Shown piece by piece: positions 42,930 through 54,789 of a stretch of DNA of 64,000 bases (position 1 is the first letter of the stretch; the number at the start of each line of letters is the position of its first letter). A program made the position numbers and the translations under genes. Below the pieces are notes generated by a model. That model made no database searches. It was not told the DNA's origin and saw only the letters and a list, made by a program, of their open reading frames with translations. Source of the stretch: Fagopyrum homotropicum (taxonomy: Eukaryota; Streptophyta; Magnoliopsida; Caryophyllales; Polygonaceae); the NCBI GenBank assembly GCA_033239125.1, contig BSWB01000006.1, positions 37,800,501-37,864,500 on the forward strand. The letters are read 5' to 3'.

Positions 42930-45524
42930 TGTAATAACCGGAAAATTTTAATTTCCGTTTAATACCGATCAAATCGGATTCCGATCCGCCAACCTTTATT
43001 CTTTTTAAATAAATAAAACAAATTGTAAATTTTATCATTTTATGTGACCTTAATACACATAAAATGATAAAGTATGTAACCCGTATAATAATTCCGTTTT
43101 TTTAATAACCGAAGAGCGGTTCCGTGCGAGTAACGAATTATTCCTTCAGCCATCTTTTAATTAGATGAGCAGGCCCAACAGCTAGCCCAGTAACCCTTCT
43201 TCCGGCCCAAAATTTACCTTACCCTAATTGCTGAAAATTTAACCTAATCTTCTCCTTATTTAATTTACCCTAATCAAAGTCTTAACCTAATCTAACCTTG
43301 CCCTAATTCAGCGTACACTACAACTACGAGTCCCGCTGCACAACCGATACAGATCCAGAACCACCATCGGACCCTCCACACGTGACTGCCTCCGGCCGGA
43401 CTCCAGCAGCGCCGACACGCCGGCTCGTCCTCGACGCCGGGATCTGCTGAGACGTCATCCACGTGAGTATCGACCCCTTCCCTCCTTCCTGAGAAATTTA
43501 ACCACGTTGATGCCACTCCTCTGCACAGCAGGCTCCAGTCCCGATCGACCTTCTGCACCGACGCTGCAACCGTTGCTTGGCGCTCTAGGCGGCTGCACAC
43601 CTCCAGTAGGAACAGGCGGAACGCTGCCAACCTGCTGCAGACAGAAGACGCCGCAGAAGACGGACTTCTACTGCTCTATGGCCATCACAAGCCACGCCTT
43701 CACGAACTCTCATTCTCACCTCGTCAGGAGGCTACCACGGACCACTGAACCGAGACAAACAGGATTGGTGAGCCCTCTGCACTCCAACTTTCAGTTCCAT
43801 TGTACTGCTTAAATAACTGTAACCACATAGATGTAATTGTTGTAAGATGTTGAGAGAGCTGAGTTGGGAGTGAATTAAGAATAGAGTAACTTGTCCCTCT
43901 TGGTAGCATGGTGAAGGGGTAGAGATTGCTAATGGGTTGTATTTTTGTATCTTGTTTCTTTTGAGTTTGAAGTAGGATCTTCAAGGTAGGCTAGGGGTAA
44001 GAAGAGTGCTGTCATGAAACTTGATTTTTTTGAGCTAAAACTAACCCATAAATTTCAGTGTTGGTGATTTTTTTGAGCTAAAACTACTGACTTTAACCCC
44101 GTATTTTTGATATATTGTAAATAGAAATATGAAGTTTAGTGTGTTAAATTTTGGGAGAAAGTTAACGGTCGGATTAGAACTTATAAGGGCTCGAAGTAGA
44201 GCCGTTGGGCTGATTTTACAACAGGGAGAAAAAAACGACTAAGTATAGAAATGTTAGTTTTACCCCAACTTTAGAATTTCATGGGAGACTTATGGTTAAG
44301 TATTTTAGAGAGATCTTGATACATATATCTAGTATGTATATCATAGAGGATCTAGGATTTTATCTCGGGATTTTTATAACCTTATCCAAGCCGTGTATAT
44401 GAACCCAAAGTCGAGCCTTGACGACTTTTGTGTAAACTAAGAATGTTGGGTAACTTTTATAAAACCTTACTAAACTTTTCTATGAGAACTCGATTGTGGA
44501 CTTAGGTCCTAGAGGAGAATATTGGAACTAAATAATAGACTTTTTGGGAAGTCTCGGGACTAGGGGTAAAATAGTCTTTTTACCTTAAGAGAGCCTTTTT
44601 CAGTAATCTCTCTTCATGAGACTGTACATCTTAGAAGTTTATAACTTCTAAGAGTTTAAGGATGCAAATTTGATCCACGTGCCTTGTGTGACAGGCGTTT
44701 GAGATGCTACGGTTGCGGACCGAGGTGAGAATTTGAGAGTTGTGATTTGATTCAGGTAAGTCCTTGCGACTTACTTAGCTGGTTTCTGGATATTAGTTGG
44801 GTGATGATGGTTGTGTGTGTACAATGTGTGTTATAATAAATAACAACTTGTTAGGACGACCGTGGTTATTATGTTTTAAGGCCCAAGTGTATGTATAACG
44901 GGCCGTGACATCACTTCCCAGCTCTGCCAGGAGATTGGGAGGTTCTCTATACCCAAACCATACAGGTACACGGTGAGATGCATCGGATCTACTCCTGATG
45001 GGTACACGGGGGCGGAGGCGAGGTTTGGGAATCCCTCGTGTCACAAAATAAGTATCATTAGAGTGAATGAGTTAAATGAAGATAATAAATGGTTTGTTTG
45101 AAAGCATGATGAGTGTTTATTACTTTATGTGTGTGTGTGCTATTATTATTCTCCTAATATTTAGATAACTAGCTAATGGTTGTTTTGTTGTGTTTTTAGA
45201 TTTTACCGCAGGTTAGAACGACAACTGAGTGATCCGGAAGTAGTGGTCAACCGGGTCTCCGTACTCCTTAGGGTGGGGTTTGGGTTGTAGCTTTGTTGTT
45301 CTTTTCCTTCTGTTAAGACAATTAGTCTTTTCCGTTGTGGAGTTCTTTATGCTGTTAGACTTTGTTGCATTCATCCTTTTAGAAATACATTTTTATGAGT
45401 TTCAGTTTTTCTTATTTGTGTCTTGTTGCAAGATCCTAGTAATATTGTTGTCAAACTAAGGTCGGGACCCATTGTGAGGTCCTAACCAGTAACGCTCCGA
45501 GTTCTGAGAATTCAGGGTGTTACA
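42930..45524 (+). repeat. 3' LTR of the non-autonomous element
   Basis: TGTAATAACCGG...GGGTGTTACA, 2595 bp, followed by GAATA. The hairpin is conserved at 43031-43071. Relative to the 5' LTR it lacks about 40 bp after 44100 and has a short TGATTTTTT insertion nearby. Confidence 0.95.
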
Positions 45525-45866
45525 GAATACCAAACAGTGGCTAACACTACCACCGAGCTTCAATAGTTGCTATCTCTCCTTGATGAAATTGGGTTTCCTC
45601 ACACCAAACCTCCTATCATCTACTATGACAATGTCGGCGCCACTAGGTTTTGTGTTATCCTAGTGTTTCACTCCAGAATGAAGCATCTTGCTCTTGATTA
45701 CCACTTCATTCGCGAGATAGTTCAATTAGGTTGCCAACAAGTGGCTCATGTAGCTAACAATGATCAACTTGTTGTTGCCCTAACCAAACCTCTTCCTCAA
45801 GCACGTCTTCAGATGTTGTTATCCAAGATTGGCTTGACTTTCAGACCCTTCCATCTTACAAGGGCA
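45525..45866 (+). pseudogene. Copia RNase H, C-terminal part
   Basis: Continues the RNase H cut at 35908: EYQTVANTTTELQ, then a stop, then LLDEIGFPHTKPPIIYYDNVG, HLALDYHFIREIVQLG and ADALTKPL-like VVALTKPLP. The C-terminal KPLPQARLQMLLSKIGL is the standard end of copia polyproteins. The stop at 45870 falls within the LTR start. Confidence 0.9.
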
Positions 45867-46042
45867 TGTTAAGGAAACAAGATACATCTATGATCTCATG
45901 TAATCTTCATTATTTTTTGTGTGATTTAGCTTCCTTCCTAAGTATATTGTTATCCCTTGATTATAGCATGATATGTACGATCTCTCATGTATATATGTAC
46001 ATGTATCTCTCTCAATATAATATTCAATCCTTCACTCTTACG
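45867..46042 (+). repeat. 3' LTR of the decayed copia element
   Basis: 176 bp, TGTTAAGGAAACAAGATAC...CTCTTACG, the partner of 30883-31058. With the two inserted elements removed the copia element would be about 4.5 kb, normal for its type. No target duplication is discernible (TCTAT on the left, TATAC on the right). Confidence 0.85.
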
Positions 46043-46315
46043 TATACTACTCTCATCTTCTTGCTTGATTCATACTTAGGGTGTGTTTGTTGGAAGCTTT
46101 GTAAACACTAGTATGTATGTTTTTGAGTATTTTGAGAGAGCGGTTTTTTTTGTAGTGTTTTGTGTTTTAAAACATTTGTGAGTGTTTGACACATGATAAC
46201 TCCACCTTGATTATGAATTGTCTATGTGGATGATGGAAGACTTAACATTTATGAGCAGTTTTATAAATTTACAAATATCGATTGTAATTCTAGATTGCAT
46301 GTTTTGGTTTGTGTT

Positions 46316-47687
46316 TGTTAAATGTGTGCAGGCCTTGAAAAACATTTCAAAGGAAGGACACATAACCTTGAAACATATTACAAGGGGATCTTGGAAATCA
46401 GTTCAAGGGACAAATACGGAGGCCTTGAAAAGCATTTCAAGGGATAAACGCGGAGACCTTGAAATAAGTTACAAAGGAGGATTTGGCTGAAGACTTTTTG
46501 AATTCATTATTCGAAAATCTCAACAACCAAAACAAGAATATCTACCAAGGATTAGAAGAAGATCTTCAAACAAGTTTTTAAGAGAAGATCTCGGCCAACC
46601 AACAAGAAGATCTTCAACGGATTTGAAGAGAAGATCTCGGCCATAATAACAATATCTCTCAAAGATCTTAACAACTGACGCAAGAGGATAAGAGAAGATC
46701 TTTCCCAACGGATCCCACACAAAGATCCCGGATCTAAAAAAAATCTTCAATGACCTTCAAGAGAAAAGTATTCAACAACAAAGATCTTTAACGGCTTGGA
46801 AGATCTCGGAGCGTGAACTAAGGGCTTCAACGACAAAGATCTTCAACGGCTTTTTCAAGGAGAAGATCTCAAAGATGAAGATTCCCAACGTACGTCAAAG
46901 AGAAGAAGTAGATGAAGAAGATAGAAGATCTTACAACGGCTACTTCATTTCAACCAAACACCGTTTTCCATGGAGAAAGAAGAACATCACAACGGTCATC
47001 TTACAAAGGTTAGGAGAGTTCTCTATAGAAGACTACAAATGAAGATGGCGATTGAAGAGAACAACAACAAGCTTACACGGAAACTTATAAGTCTTCAGGC
47101 GATCAAACATCTTCATTCATTCCAAAAGTTTTTCTTCCTCTTAACTTACAAAAGTTTACATCCTTAGAGAGAGGAAAACACTAGAGCTTCATTGGCATAT
47201 CTAGAGAGTGTTATACTCGAGTGTGGGTTACTCTGCGAAGTAACTAGGCTATTATTGCTAGGTTAGAGTTGGACTAGATCGTAGCATTGGCTACAGTGAG
47301 AGAAGAAGGGGATTTCTTCTAGGTTGTATCTAGGACTCTTTGAGTAGATAATAGATAGTTAGATCCTAGGGTAAAGAAACCCTAGGACGGAGACTTGACT
47401 GTTAGAGCTGAACTTCGTAAAATATTACCGTGTCGATCTTTTAATTCCACATTTTGTATCGTGTATATTGTGACTAACGTTGCTTTGCAGGTTTCGGAGT
47501 CAAGGCCTTGAAATCCCTTTTAAAGCCTTGAAAACCAATTTTGTCATCAGACGCACATATTGACTTCAAGGCCTTGAAATCAGTTTCAAAGTCTTCATAT
47601 AAGATATTGCGAAAAGTTCCCATACTCTATTCAACCCCCTTCTAGAGTATTCATATCCTTATTATTCACCTATACGGTTATTCAACA
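46316..47687 (+). repeat. Probable LTR remnant rich in palindromes and GATCTT words
   Basis: It opens TGTTAAAT and closes ATTCAACA. Near its end it has CTATTCAACCCCCTTCTAGAG, a signature seen close to the 3' end of many copia LTRs. Inside are the CCTTGAAA palindrome series (46333-46477) and many AAGATCTTCAACGG/GAAGATCTCGGCC words (46540-46940). The flanks share an 11-bp direct repeat GGTTTGTGTTT (46306-46316, 47689-47699), which does not fit a standard 5-bp LTR target duplication, so the borders remain uncertain. Confidence 0.4.
46333..46477. repeat. Series of five CCTTGAAA-type palindromes
   Basis: Units at 46333-46353, 46366-46385, 46390-46407, 46423-46442 and 46457-46477 each read approximately CCTTGAAA-N4-TTTCAAGG with small variations. 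Starts are mostly 33-34 bp apart. Related units recur at 47500-47590, including CTTCAAGGCCTTGAA. Confidence 0.8.
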
Positions 47688-48840
47688 CGGTTTGTGTTTA
47701 TTGTAGAGTATTTTTAACATGAAAAAAATTGCATTGCCCCTATTTTTTTTTTTACTTTTATTAACGAGGTATAATAAAGCCCTTTTCCCAAATTAGATTC
47801 ATGATAATTCTTTTGACCTGTCACTTCAATATGTATATATATATAAACAAAATCATCGAAGGAATTCTACTACGAGAATCTCTGACAGGTCATAGAATTT
47901 TCCAGTTGTTACCTCTTAGGTTGGAATGTCGGTGGATTCAACCGACAGGGAACTACAAATCATCTATAAAAGTTCTACAAGATAAGCAACATTATATTAT
48001 TGTGATGTGTTCAACCTCATATGTTAAAAATGACTTTTTCTGTGTATTAAGGTGTATGCTTTAGCAAAGTAAGGTCTAGATCAAACTCTTTCATCATCAA
48101 CATTCAACAATTCAAATCCAAATCAAATTTGTCCTATGAAATTGGTCCATATTCTATATGGTGAAGTGATCCAATTTGAGAATTTCACTTTCAATACAAT
48201 CTCTACTTAACCTAAACAAGATCTGTCGAAGCTATGATTCTTCATTCTAGTTCAATTCTCTATCCAATTTAAGCATACAAGACATTACGCACCATCCATA
48301 CGAAATAATGCAAACAAACTTTGATAATTTAGAAGAACTTACAGAACCAAAGCAAAATGCATACCATAAGACCTACTCTCGAAGGAAGTGAAGTTGACCT
48401 CTTCTTCTCTTTGTCCTTGTTAGCCACTCCCAATTAGGTCAAATCGAGGTTGTGAGAAAAGTTTTAGGTTACCTAGAAGAAGAGTTGGAAGAAGCGGCGC
48501 GAAGAAACAACAGTTGGATGCAACGACGTAAAGCTCTTCAAAAGCGGTGGCCTCCACGGAAGAAGAGAGCGTTGGAAACCAAGGGTCGAGGAAGGAAGAG
48601 TTGGAAGCAACAACGTCAAGAAAAAAGAGAGCTCCGAAAACCAAGTGAGAGAAGGTCATTAATATACTTGTTAATAGAACGTAAAAATGATGAAAAGTAA
48701 GGGCAACACTGTCTTTTTCTTTTTAAAAATACTCTCTTCAAAACACAAACAGTCCATCACATTAATGTTTTGCCCTAACAAACAATAGAAAAATATTTTT
48801 AGTAAACACTAGTGTTTACTACCCTACAAACACAACCTTA

Positions 48841-50210
48841 ACTTAAGTAGTTTTTTCCAAAGCTAAGATCATCATCTTTACCTTATTGAAATCGCAAATC
48901 TGATTGTCAACGCTTTTGCTTCGCAATCGTCTCTGATACCCTTTTCGGAATTTTCTTCGACGTTAAGTTTCGATCACATAATAGTTTTTGTAATAATATG
49001 TTGGATTAGAGACTTAAGAGTTGTCTAAAATAATATTTTGTCTTGTGTGGGTTATTAATCATGTAAGTGCTAGTGGGTTATGCGTTGAACTTGTGAACAA
49101 TTGAGGTACTTTTATACTTTAAGCTTACAATGAGTGTTAGGGCTAAATTCAACCAATTTTGTAATGCAAGAAGTAGTTTACAATCAATGTGAGTTGGCAA
49201 AATGTCATTATAAGATTTGAAGCAGATGATTTCGTACTCCCTCCAATCTTGATCCTTGGTGTGTGATTGGAGATGAAGCAATAATACAAATCAAAACAGG
49301 GGCACTTCGAATGAAGGTTCTTTCTGATTATAAAACCATAACAATTTGTCCATCCAGTTGAGTTGAAATCTACAATCCTGGATATTGTGGCCTGATAAGA
49401 AACAACCTTTACATTTGAAACCAATTGAACCCTAGTTTGGATTAGTATAGTGTACAATCGTGGATACAAGCACAACTCAGAAATACCAAGTTTTTCAAAT
49501 ACAAACCAGATAAATAGAAATATAAAGATAACAAACCCTAAAATCAAGAAACAAAAAAAATGGAAATCGATGAGGTGAATGAAACCAAAGAGAGAAAGGT
49601 GAGAACTGACGTTCTTCTTTGTTGTGCGAGAGATGGAACCAACCACTTGCATATTTTTTCTGGCGTTTGTTTGTTTTATTTTTATTTTTACTTCAAAAAT
49701 AAATAGATCTTTTACGTCCCTTTTTAAAAAAATTAGTTAACAAAATTTGTTTAAAATAATGTAAAAACTAAGAAAGAGAGCATAGGTGAATATATTAGAA
49801 ATTTAAGGGTATCAAGTGGAATTTTAAAAATCTTGTGGATACCAAGAGAAAAAAGTCCAAAAACTTTAGAGTACCAAAAGAAAAAAAACCCAACATTTAA
49901 TTACTATTGTTAACATGCGGACGTTACGAGTGCACGTGGAATTTTAAACTGTTCATGTTCTATGTGAAAAAGTAATTTAAATTATTTTGGTCGACTTAGT
50001 TGTGTTATAATTTTATTTTAAAAAATATATATATCGGCGCATTGTTACACTACACGTCAGCAATCAGGTTAACGTTGAGAATTCATTGTCCGTATAACGA
50101 ATATAAAATGTGTTCCACATTTTATCACTTATATAAACATTCTACAAGCTCTACAAAAGGCATATATTGTGTACGAACCGTGATATATTAATTATAATAA
50201 CGAAACGAGA
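48841..50210. other. Unassigned AT-rich stretch
   Basis: No supported gene. The 167-codon minus-strand frame at 49149-49652 has no recognisable domain and a composition expected of AT-rich non-coding DNA. 49690-49890 is the inverted counterpart of 27184-27390 and may be a transposon end. Confidence 0.4.
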
Positions 50211-50220
50211 GTCGTAAACG

Positions 50221-50545
50221 CACGGCGATGTAATTCACAAACGCACGGAGGTTATGGGACCCGTAACCGTGACGGTTACGGGTTCCGAATTCGTGACAGA
50301 TTTTTCACGATTACGGAACCCGCAACCGTGACGTTTACGGGTTCCATAACCGTTATGATTTTCTTAGTGAATTCTAACAAAAAAAATAAAAAAGTGAAGA
50401 AAATCATCACGGTTATGGAACCCGTAACCGCCACGATTACGGGTTCCGGATCCGTGATAATTTTCTTTGTGAATTCTAACCCAAAAAAATCTAACACTGT
50501 CACGGATTTCGTAACTGTCGTGCGTTTACCAAATCTATCGCCGTG
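50221..50545. mobile_element. Foldback (hairpin) element
   Basis: The ends CACGGCGAT and ATCGCCGTG are inverted (19 of 25 bases match over the outer 25). The centre forms a strong stem: 50315-50365 pairs with 50397-50447 at 46 of 51 positions around a 31-bp loop. Each arm contains its own GGAACCCG/ACGGGTTCC palindrome. ACCCGTAACCGT-G-ACGGTTACGGGT at 50259-50283 is perfect. No coding potential and no clear target duplication; probably a MITE-like foldback of unknown superfamily. Confidence 0.7.
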
Positions 50546-50549
50546 TCCG

Positions 50550-52301
50550 TAATACCCCCTAACGAAAATATGTGATCACCTATTGTGTATTTATTTTGCA
50601 AGATAAGTGTCGCTTCAGACAATATTTGTTATAGTTTTTCTAAAGGAAAGGACTTTGAGGCCCCGAAACAAATAGTGGCTCGAGAGGCAACGCTAAGTGG
50701 TGGACGGACTTGACCGTCACAAACTAGGAGGATATAAACTAGCATTGGAAACATCAAATCAACATGAACCCAAGACATGCACCGAAGCATGGAACCACTG
50801 AGAGAAGGCAAGGATCCATAACTTTAATATTGTAACCGGGGGAACATAGTTAACGGAGAAAGAACACACGAGGACACTTGGGAACAATTGTAGACATCTC
50901 AAGTTTGGGCTTCGTTGAGAGCCTTCAGAAGTTAATCACAAATCCACGTTATCTCCAAAAAACTTCAACAACCACAAATTCAAAGAGGACCGTGACACCC
51001 GGCGGATGCAATTCGAGCGTTGGTGGAACAAATGGGCTCACAAATAGAAATGGAAGTTCTAGTGCCAAATAAGATCTACAGATCGGGATCCACCATTATT
51101 CATCATGGGACAAGGTCGTAAGCCACAACAAATGAACATATAGCATTTTTTGTTTTAATCGACGTGTGTTTTAAATCTTTACACACAAGTATATCATTTG
51201 TGGTTTCAGTTTTCATGGAGATTGAGAATGAAAGTTCACCAAATATATACATTTGTTTGTTTATCAACTCTCAATGTTTATTAAAGAGTGAAATCAATTT
51301 CTAGATTCGTAATTTCTCGATTGATTTTAAGGATCTTTGATTATTCATGAGAGTACAAACTCTAGTTCAAAATATAGAAATAGATAAGCTTATAGTAGAA
51401 AGGCATTCATTCTTGTACTTCTTATGAGATATACATAATCTTCTAAATGAAGACCTAATATTAAAAGCAGTTAGCAAAAAAATTCATCTTTTTTAGAGGT
51501 TTAAAATTTGTAAAGGGTTAAAATTTATAATTATAGACATTAGAAAGGGATGTCACAACACAAAAAAGTTTAGCTTGTTCAAATTGTTAGTCAAAAATCT
51601 CATCTTTTCGAGAGGTTAAAATTTGAAATTATAGACAACCAAAAGGGATGTCACAACACAAAATTCATACAAGATCAGCTGGAAAATTGATATAACAGAT
51701 CGAGTTTAGCAAGTTATGTGGGAAGTTAGGCATATAGTTACTGCCAAGAATTACATAGTTCCTTGGTACGCATTCACAAATTAAAGGCGATGTGAGGTAG
51801 GTGCAATAAAACCCATCAATTCGTCTTTTTGACATGTGTTCGTATTTGTTGCTTTTATCAAGGTTCTTTTTTCAATCATCGTCAAATTTAGAAGACGTTG
51901 AATTCTTGTTAGTCAACCAATTTCGCCAATGCATAAACCAAAAGGATTCATTCGTGAACTTGGCTATATCGGTTCTCGATTCAGAGTTTTCTCTTGAAAG
52001 GGAATTCATTTTCGATTTGAATGGATCATACCTTTTTTGAGTTAATCTTTAATAATTCTTGTTTTTACTATTGGGAAATTTCATATTACAACCATTTGAT
52101 GTGATCGATTTATCTTTGCTCCATATTTGTAAAGTTATCGACCACGAAAGATAAATAAACAACACAAAGATTCATCAAACTCAACATGAATAACACATAA
52201 AGGTCATCAGAAACATTGTTCATGAGTTTAAAAGTTAGAGTGCACCTAATTTTATGTCGGTTTTTATTAGGATATTTTCTCATTAAATGGTACATCTAGT
52301 A
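50550..52301. other. Unassigned stretch with a two-copy tandem repeat
   Basis: No supported gene. A duplicated segment (51470-51565 and 51586-51663) carries TAGAGGTTTAAAATTTG-type and GGGATGTCACAACACAAA sequences at a period of about 116 bp. The short frame at 51834-52040 has no recognisable domain. Confidence 0.45.
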
Positions 52302-52306
52302 GTAGT

Positions 52307-54784
52307 TGTAATAACCGAAAATTTTAGTGTCCGTTAAACCTGAATCTAACCGAATTCCGATACGTCAATCTGAAATAAAATAAAACGAGTTTAAATTCTA
52401 TCATTTTATGTGACCTTGATTCACATAAAATGATGAAACTATGTAACCGGAAATAATTTACGTACCTCTAAAATAAAATAAAAAATTACATAATACAGAA
52501 TTTAATTCCGTAATTATTCCCGCAAATCACCTACCGATCCGTACGAGTAACGGGTTTCGCTTCAGCTTGTTTCTTAAAGGAAGAATAGGCCCATTTACAA
52601 GCCCACCAGCCCATCTCTTTAAACTAATCCTAACCCTAACCTAATTACGTTTAAACCTAATCTAAACCTAATATATTTCTCCCTCATCTTCTGCCGCTGC
52701 TCTTCTCCTCTCCCTCTCTGTACGAACAACCGCAACAGCAAACCTAACACCGAATCGAGCCGCCACCGAGCCATTGTGCCGCCGCTGTCGACCGCCCAGA
52801 CGCCGCCATCCGCCGCTGGAACCCGGTAAGCCTCGCTTTCTTCCCCTCGCTACTCTCCTTCCGTACTCTCCTTTGTTTCGGGACTCACCAGCAATATTCC
52901 GGCTTTACGCAGCAGCAGAGCCGACCACCAGTGAGGGTCGTCTGGATAGCCAGCACGCCGCCTCGCTGCCCCGTCGTCTTCTGCACCGGCCGATGCGACT
53001 CCTCAACCGAAGATTGCGCCTGTCTGTAGTGTTGGAGCGAAGAGAATCGAAACAGCCGGGAGTCCACCGCCATTCCGTCAACCACCAGTGCCGCCGAGCC
53101 TTCCTCCGCCACTACAGTAGGTGAGTCCGCATCCCTTCTTTCTCCTTCCCCTTCCGCCTTCTGGAATCGAATTAGTAACCATGGAAGCCACAGTTGCAAC
53201 TCTGCAGTGGACGTCCACCGGGAGGCTAGTGTACCGCCGCCGCCTTCGAAGTTCAGAGCCGCTGCCGCCTAGATCCCCTGCCGGACTGTAACACCGGTGA
53301 GGTTCTATCTCTCTTTCCTCTGTCCTTCGGCAGTGGTGCCAATGTGGAACAATGCTGTAGTTTTCTAAGGTCCTGTAATGTGAATATATAAGTATATAGA
53401 TATGACAGTGCTGATGTACGCATACCTTGTATAGAATCATGAGAGTATATAGGTAAACGCAGTATAGAGTACATATGTTATATAATAAAATGTAGAAGTG
53501 TACATATAAGTGGTTTATAAGTTTATATATGTAGATAGATATACGGATCTACTCACACGAGTGCGAGTTGGAGAGATATGAATTATGTAACTATATGTAT
53601 AAATGCCTAGTAGTTACGGATTTATATGAGTTGAAGGAAAAGTTAGAGTATGTGCATGCGTATATATACATATGGGAGGGTAGAGTGATATCTGGAAAGA
53701 GGAGGAGTGTTATTCTTTGAGGAGTGGTTCCGAGTTAACTTATAACTTATAAGAATTGTCAGGGAGAAACAATTTATGGAAAACAAATGCTACAAGAAAT
53801 TAGTAGAGTTTAAGAATAAACTTTGAGTTTTTTTTCGACATTAAGGGTATAATGGTCTTTTACCGTAAGAGAGCTTTTTCCGTAATCCCTTTGCATGAGG
53901 TTGGACATCTATATGTGATTTTGATCCACATGCCTTAAATGACAGGCGTTTGAGTTACCACGAGTACGGACTATTTTGAGACGTGTTAGAGTGTGTTTTG
54001 ACTCAGGTAAGTCCTTGCGACTTACTTAGCCAGTTTCTGGATATTAGTTGGGTAATAATAGTTGTGTGTGTAATGTGTGTGAAAATAATAATAACAACTT
54101 GCTAGGACGACTGTTATTATTCTGTTTAAGGCCCAAGTGTATGTATAACGGGCCATGACATCACTGCCCAGCTCTGACAGGAGACTGAGAGGTTCTCTAT
54201 ACCCAGACCAGGCAGGTACAAGGTGAGATGCATCGGATCCATTCCTGATGGTTACACGGGGGCGGAGGCGAGGTTTGGAAATCCCTCGTGTCACAAACTA
54301 AGTATCATTAGCGTGAATGATTAACTTAACTTAAGATAATAAATGGACTTTTTTGACAGCATGATGGGTGTTTATTCTTTTATGTGTGTGTGTGTGCTGT
54401 TGTTATTCTTCTAATATTTAGATAACTAGCTAATGGTTTTTCTTGTTGTATTTTTAGTTTTACAGCAAGTTAGACCAGCAGCTGAGTGATCCGGAAGTAG
54501 TGGTCAGCCGGGTCTCCGCACTCCTTAGGGGGGGGGGTTGGGGTTGATGTTTGTCGTTCTTTCTTTTGTTTAGACAGTTGATCATTTTTTTTCCTTTGTT
54601 AAGTACTATAGGCTGCTAGACCGTGTTGCATTCATTACCTTAAAAATACTATTTCATGAATTTCGGTTTTCCTTATTGTGTCTTGTTGTAAGATCCTAGT
54701 AATATTGTTGTCAAACTGAGGTCGGGACCCATTGTGAGGTCCTAACCAGTAACGTTCCGAGTTCTGAGAATTCGGGGTGTTATA
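52307..54784 (+). mobile_element. Solo LTR of the 2.6-kb LTR family
   Basis: TGTAATAACCGAAAATTTTA...GGGTGTTATA, 2478 bp, with a perfect target duplication GTAGT (52302-52306, 54785-54789) and no internal region. It is diverged from the LTRs at 35909 and 42930 but shares the hairpin (52400-52434), the GACAGGCGTTTGAGTT block (~53940), the AACGGGCCATGACATCAC block (~54145), GTGATCCGGAAGTAGTGG (~54487) and the terminal block. Confidence 0.92.
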
Positions 54785-54789
54785 GTAGT

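Larger units (their letters stand above)
35909..45524 (+). mobile_element. Full-length non-autonomous Tekay-related element with 2.6-kb LTRs
   Basis: 9616 bp, bounded TGTAATA...GTTACA, with a perfect target duplication GAATA (35904-35908, 45525-45529) inside the copia RNase H. LTRs are 35909-38530 (2622 bp) and 42930-45524 (2595 bp) and differ by only an estimated 1-2 percent plus a ~40-bp deletion in the 3' copy near 44100. The ~4.4-kb internal part has a good initiator tRNA-Met primer site and a recognisable plus-strand primer region but no gag, RT or integrase. Only the end of the internal region (42541-42720) resembles the Tekay chromodomain tail. Confidence 0.92.
46079..48837. mobile_element. 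PIF/Harbinger-like non-autonomous element
   Basis: The left end GGGTGTGTTTGTTGG and the right end (reverse complement GGTTGTGTTTGTAGG) match at 13 of 15 bases. Both are followed within ~20 bp by GTAAACACTAGT. TTA lies on each side (46076-46078, 48838-48840), the target duplication of PIF/Harbinger elements. The 2759-bp interior has no transposase; it includes LTR-like sequence (46316-47687) and, on the minus strand, a CT-rich leader-like block (48420-48700). Confidence 0.6.

Noticed and set aside
49149..49652. 167-codon open frame on the minus strand as a membrane protein gene
   Set aside because: Hydrophobic residues reflect T-rich sequence. There is no conserved domain, start context or partner exon, and it overlaps a repeat-like block at its right side.
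50215..50548. CRISPR-like array
   Set aside because: The repeats are inverted, irregularly spaced and diverged, and the context is a plant genome.
50276..50552. ORFs on both strands with repeated VTGSITVMIF-like peptides
   Set aside because: Produced by the inverted repeats of the foldback element. The same palindrome read in both directions gives similar peptides.
52774..53440. Arg/Pro-rich ORFs as candidate genes
   Set aside because: They lie inside the solo LTR 52307-54784, in its GC-rich U3/leader part, with no homology I recognise.
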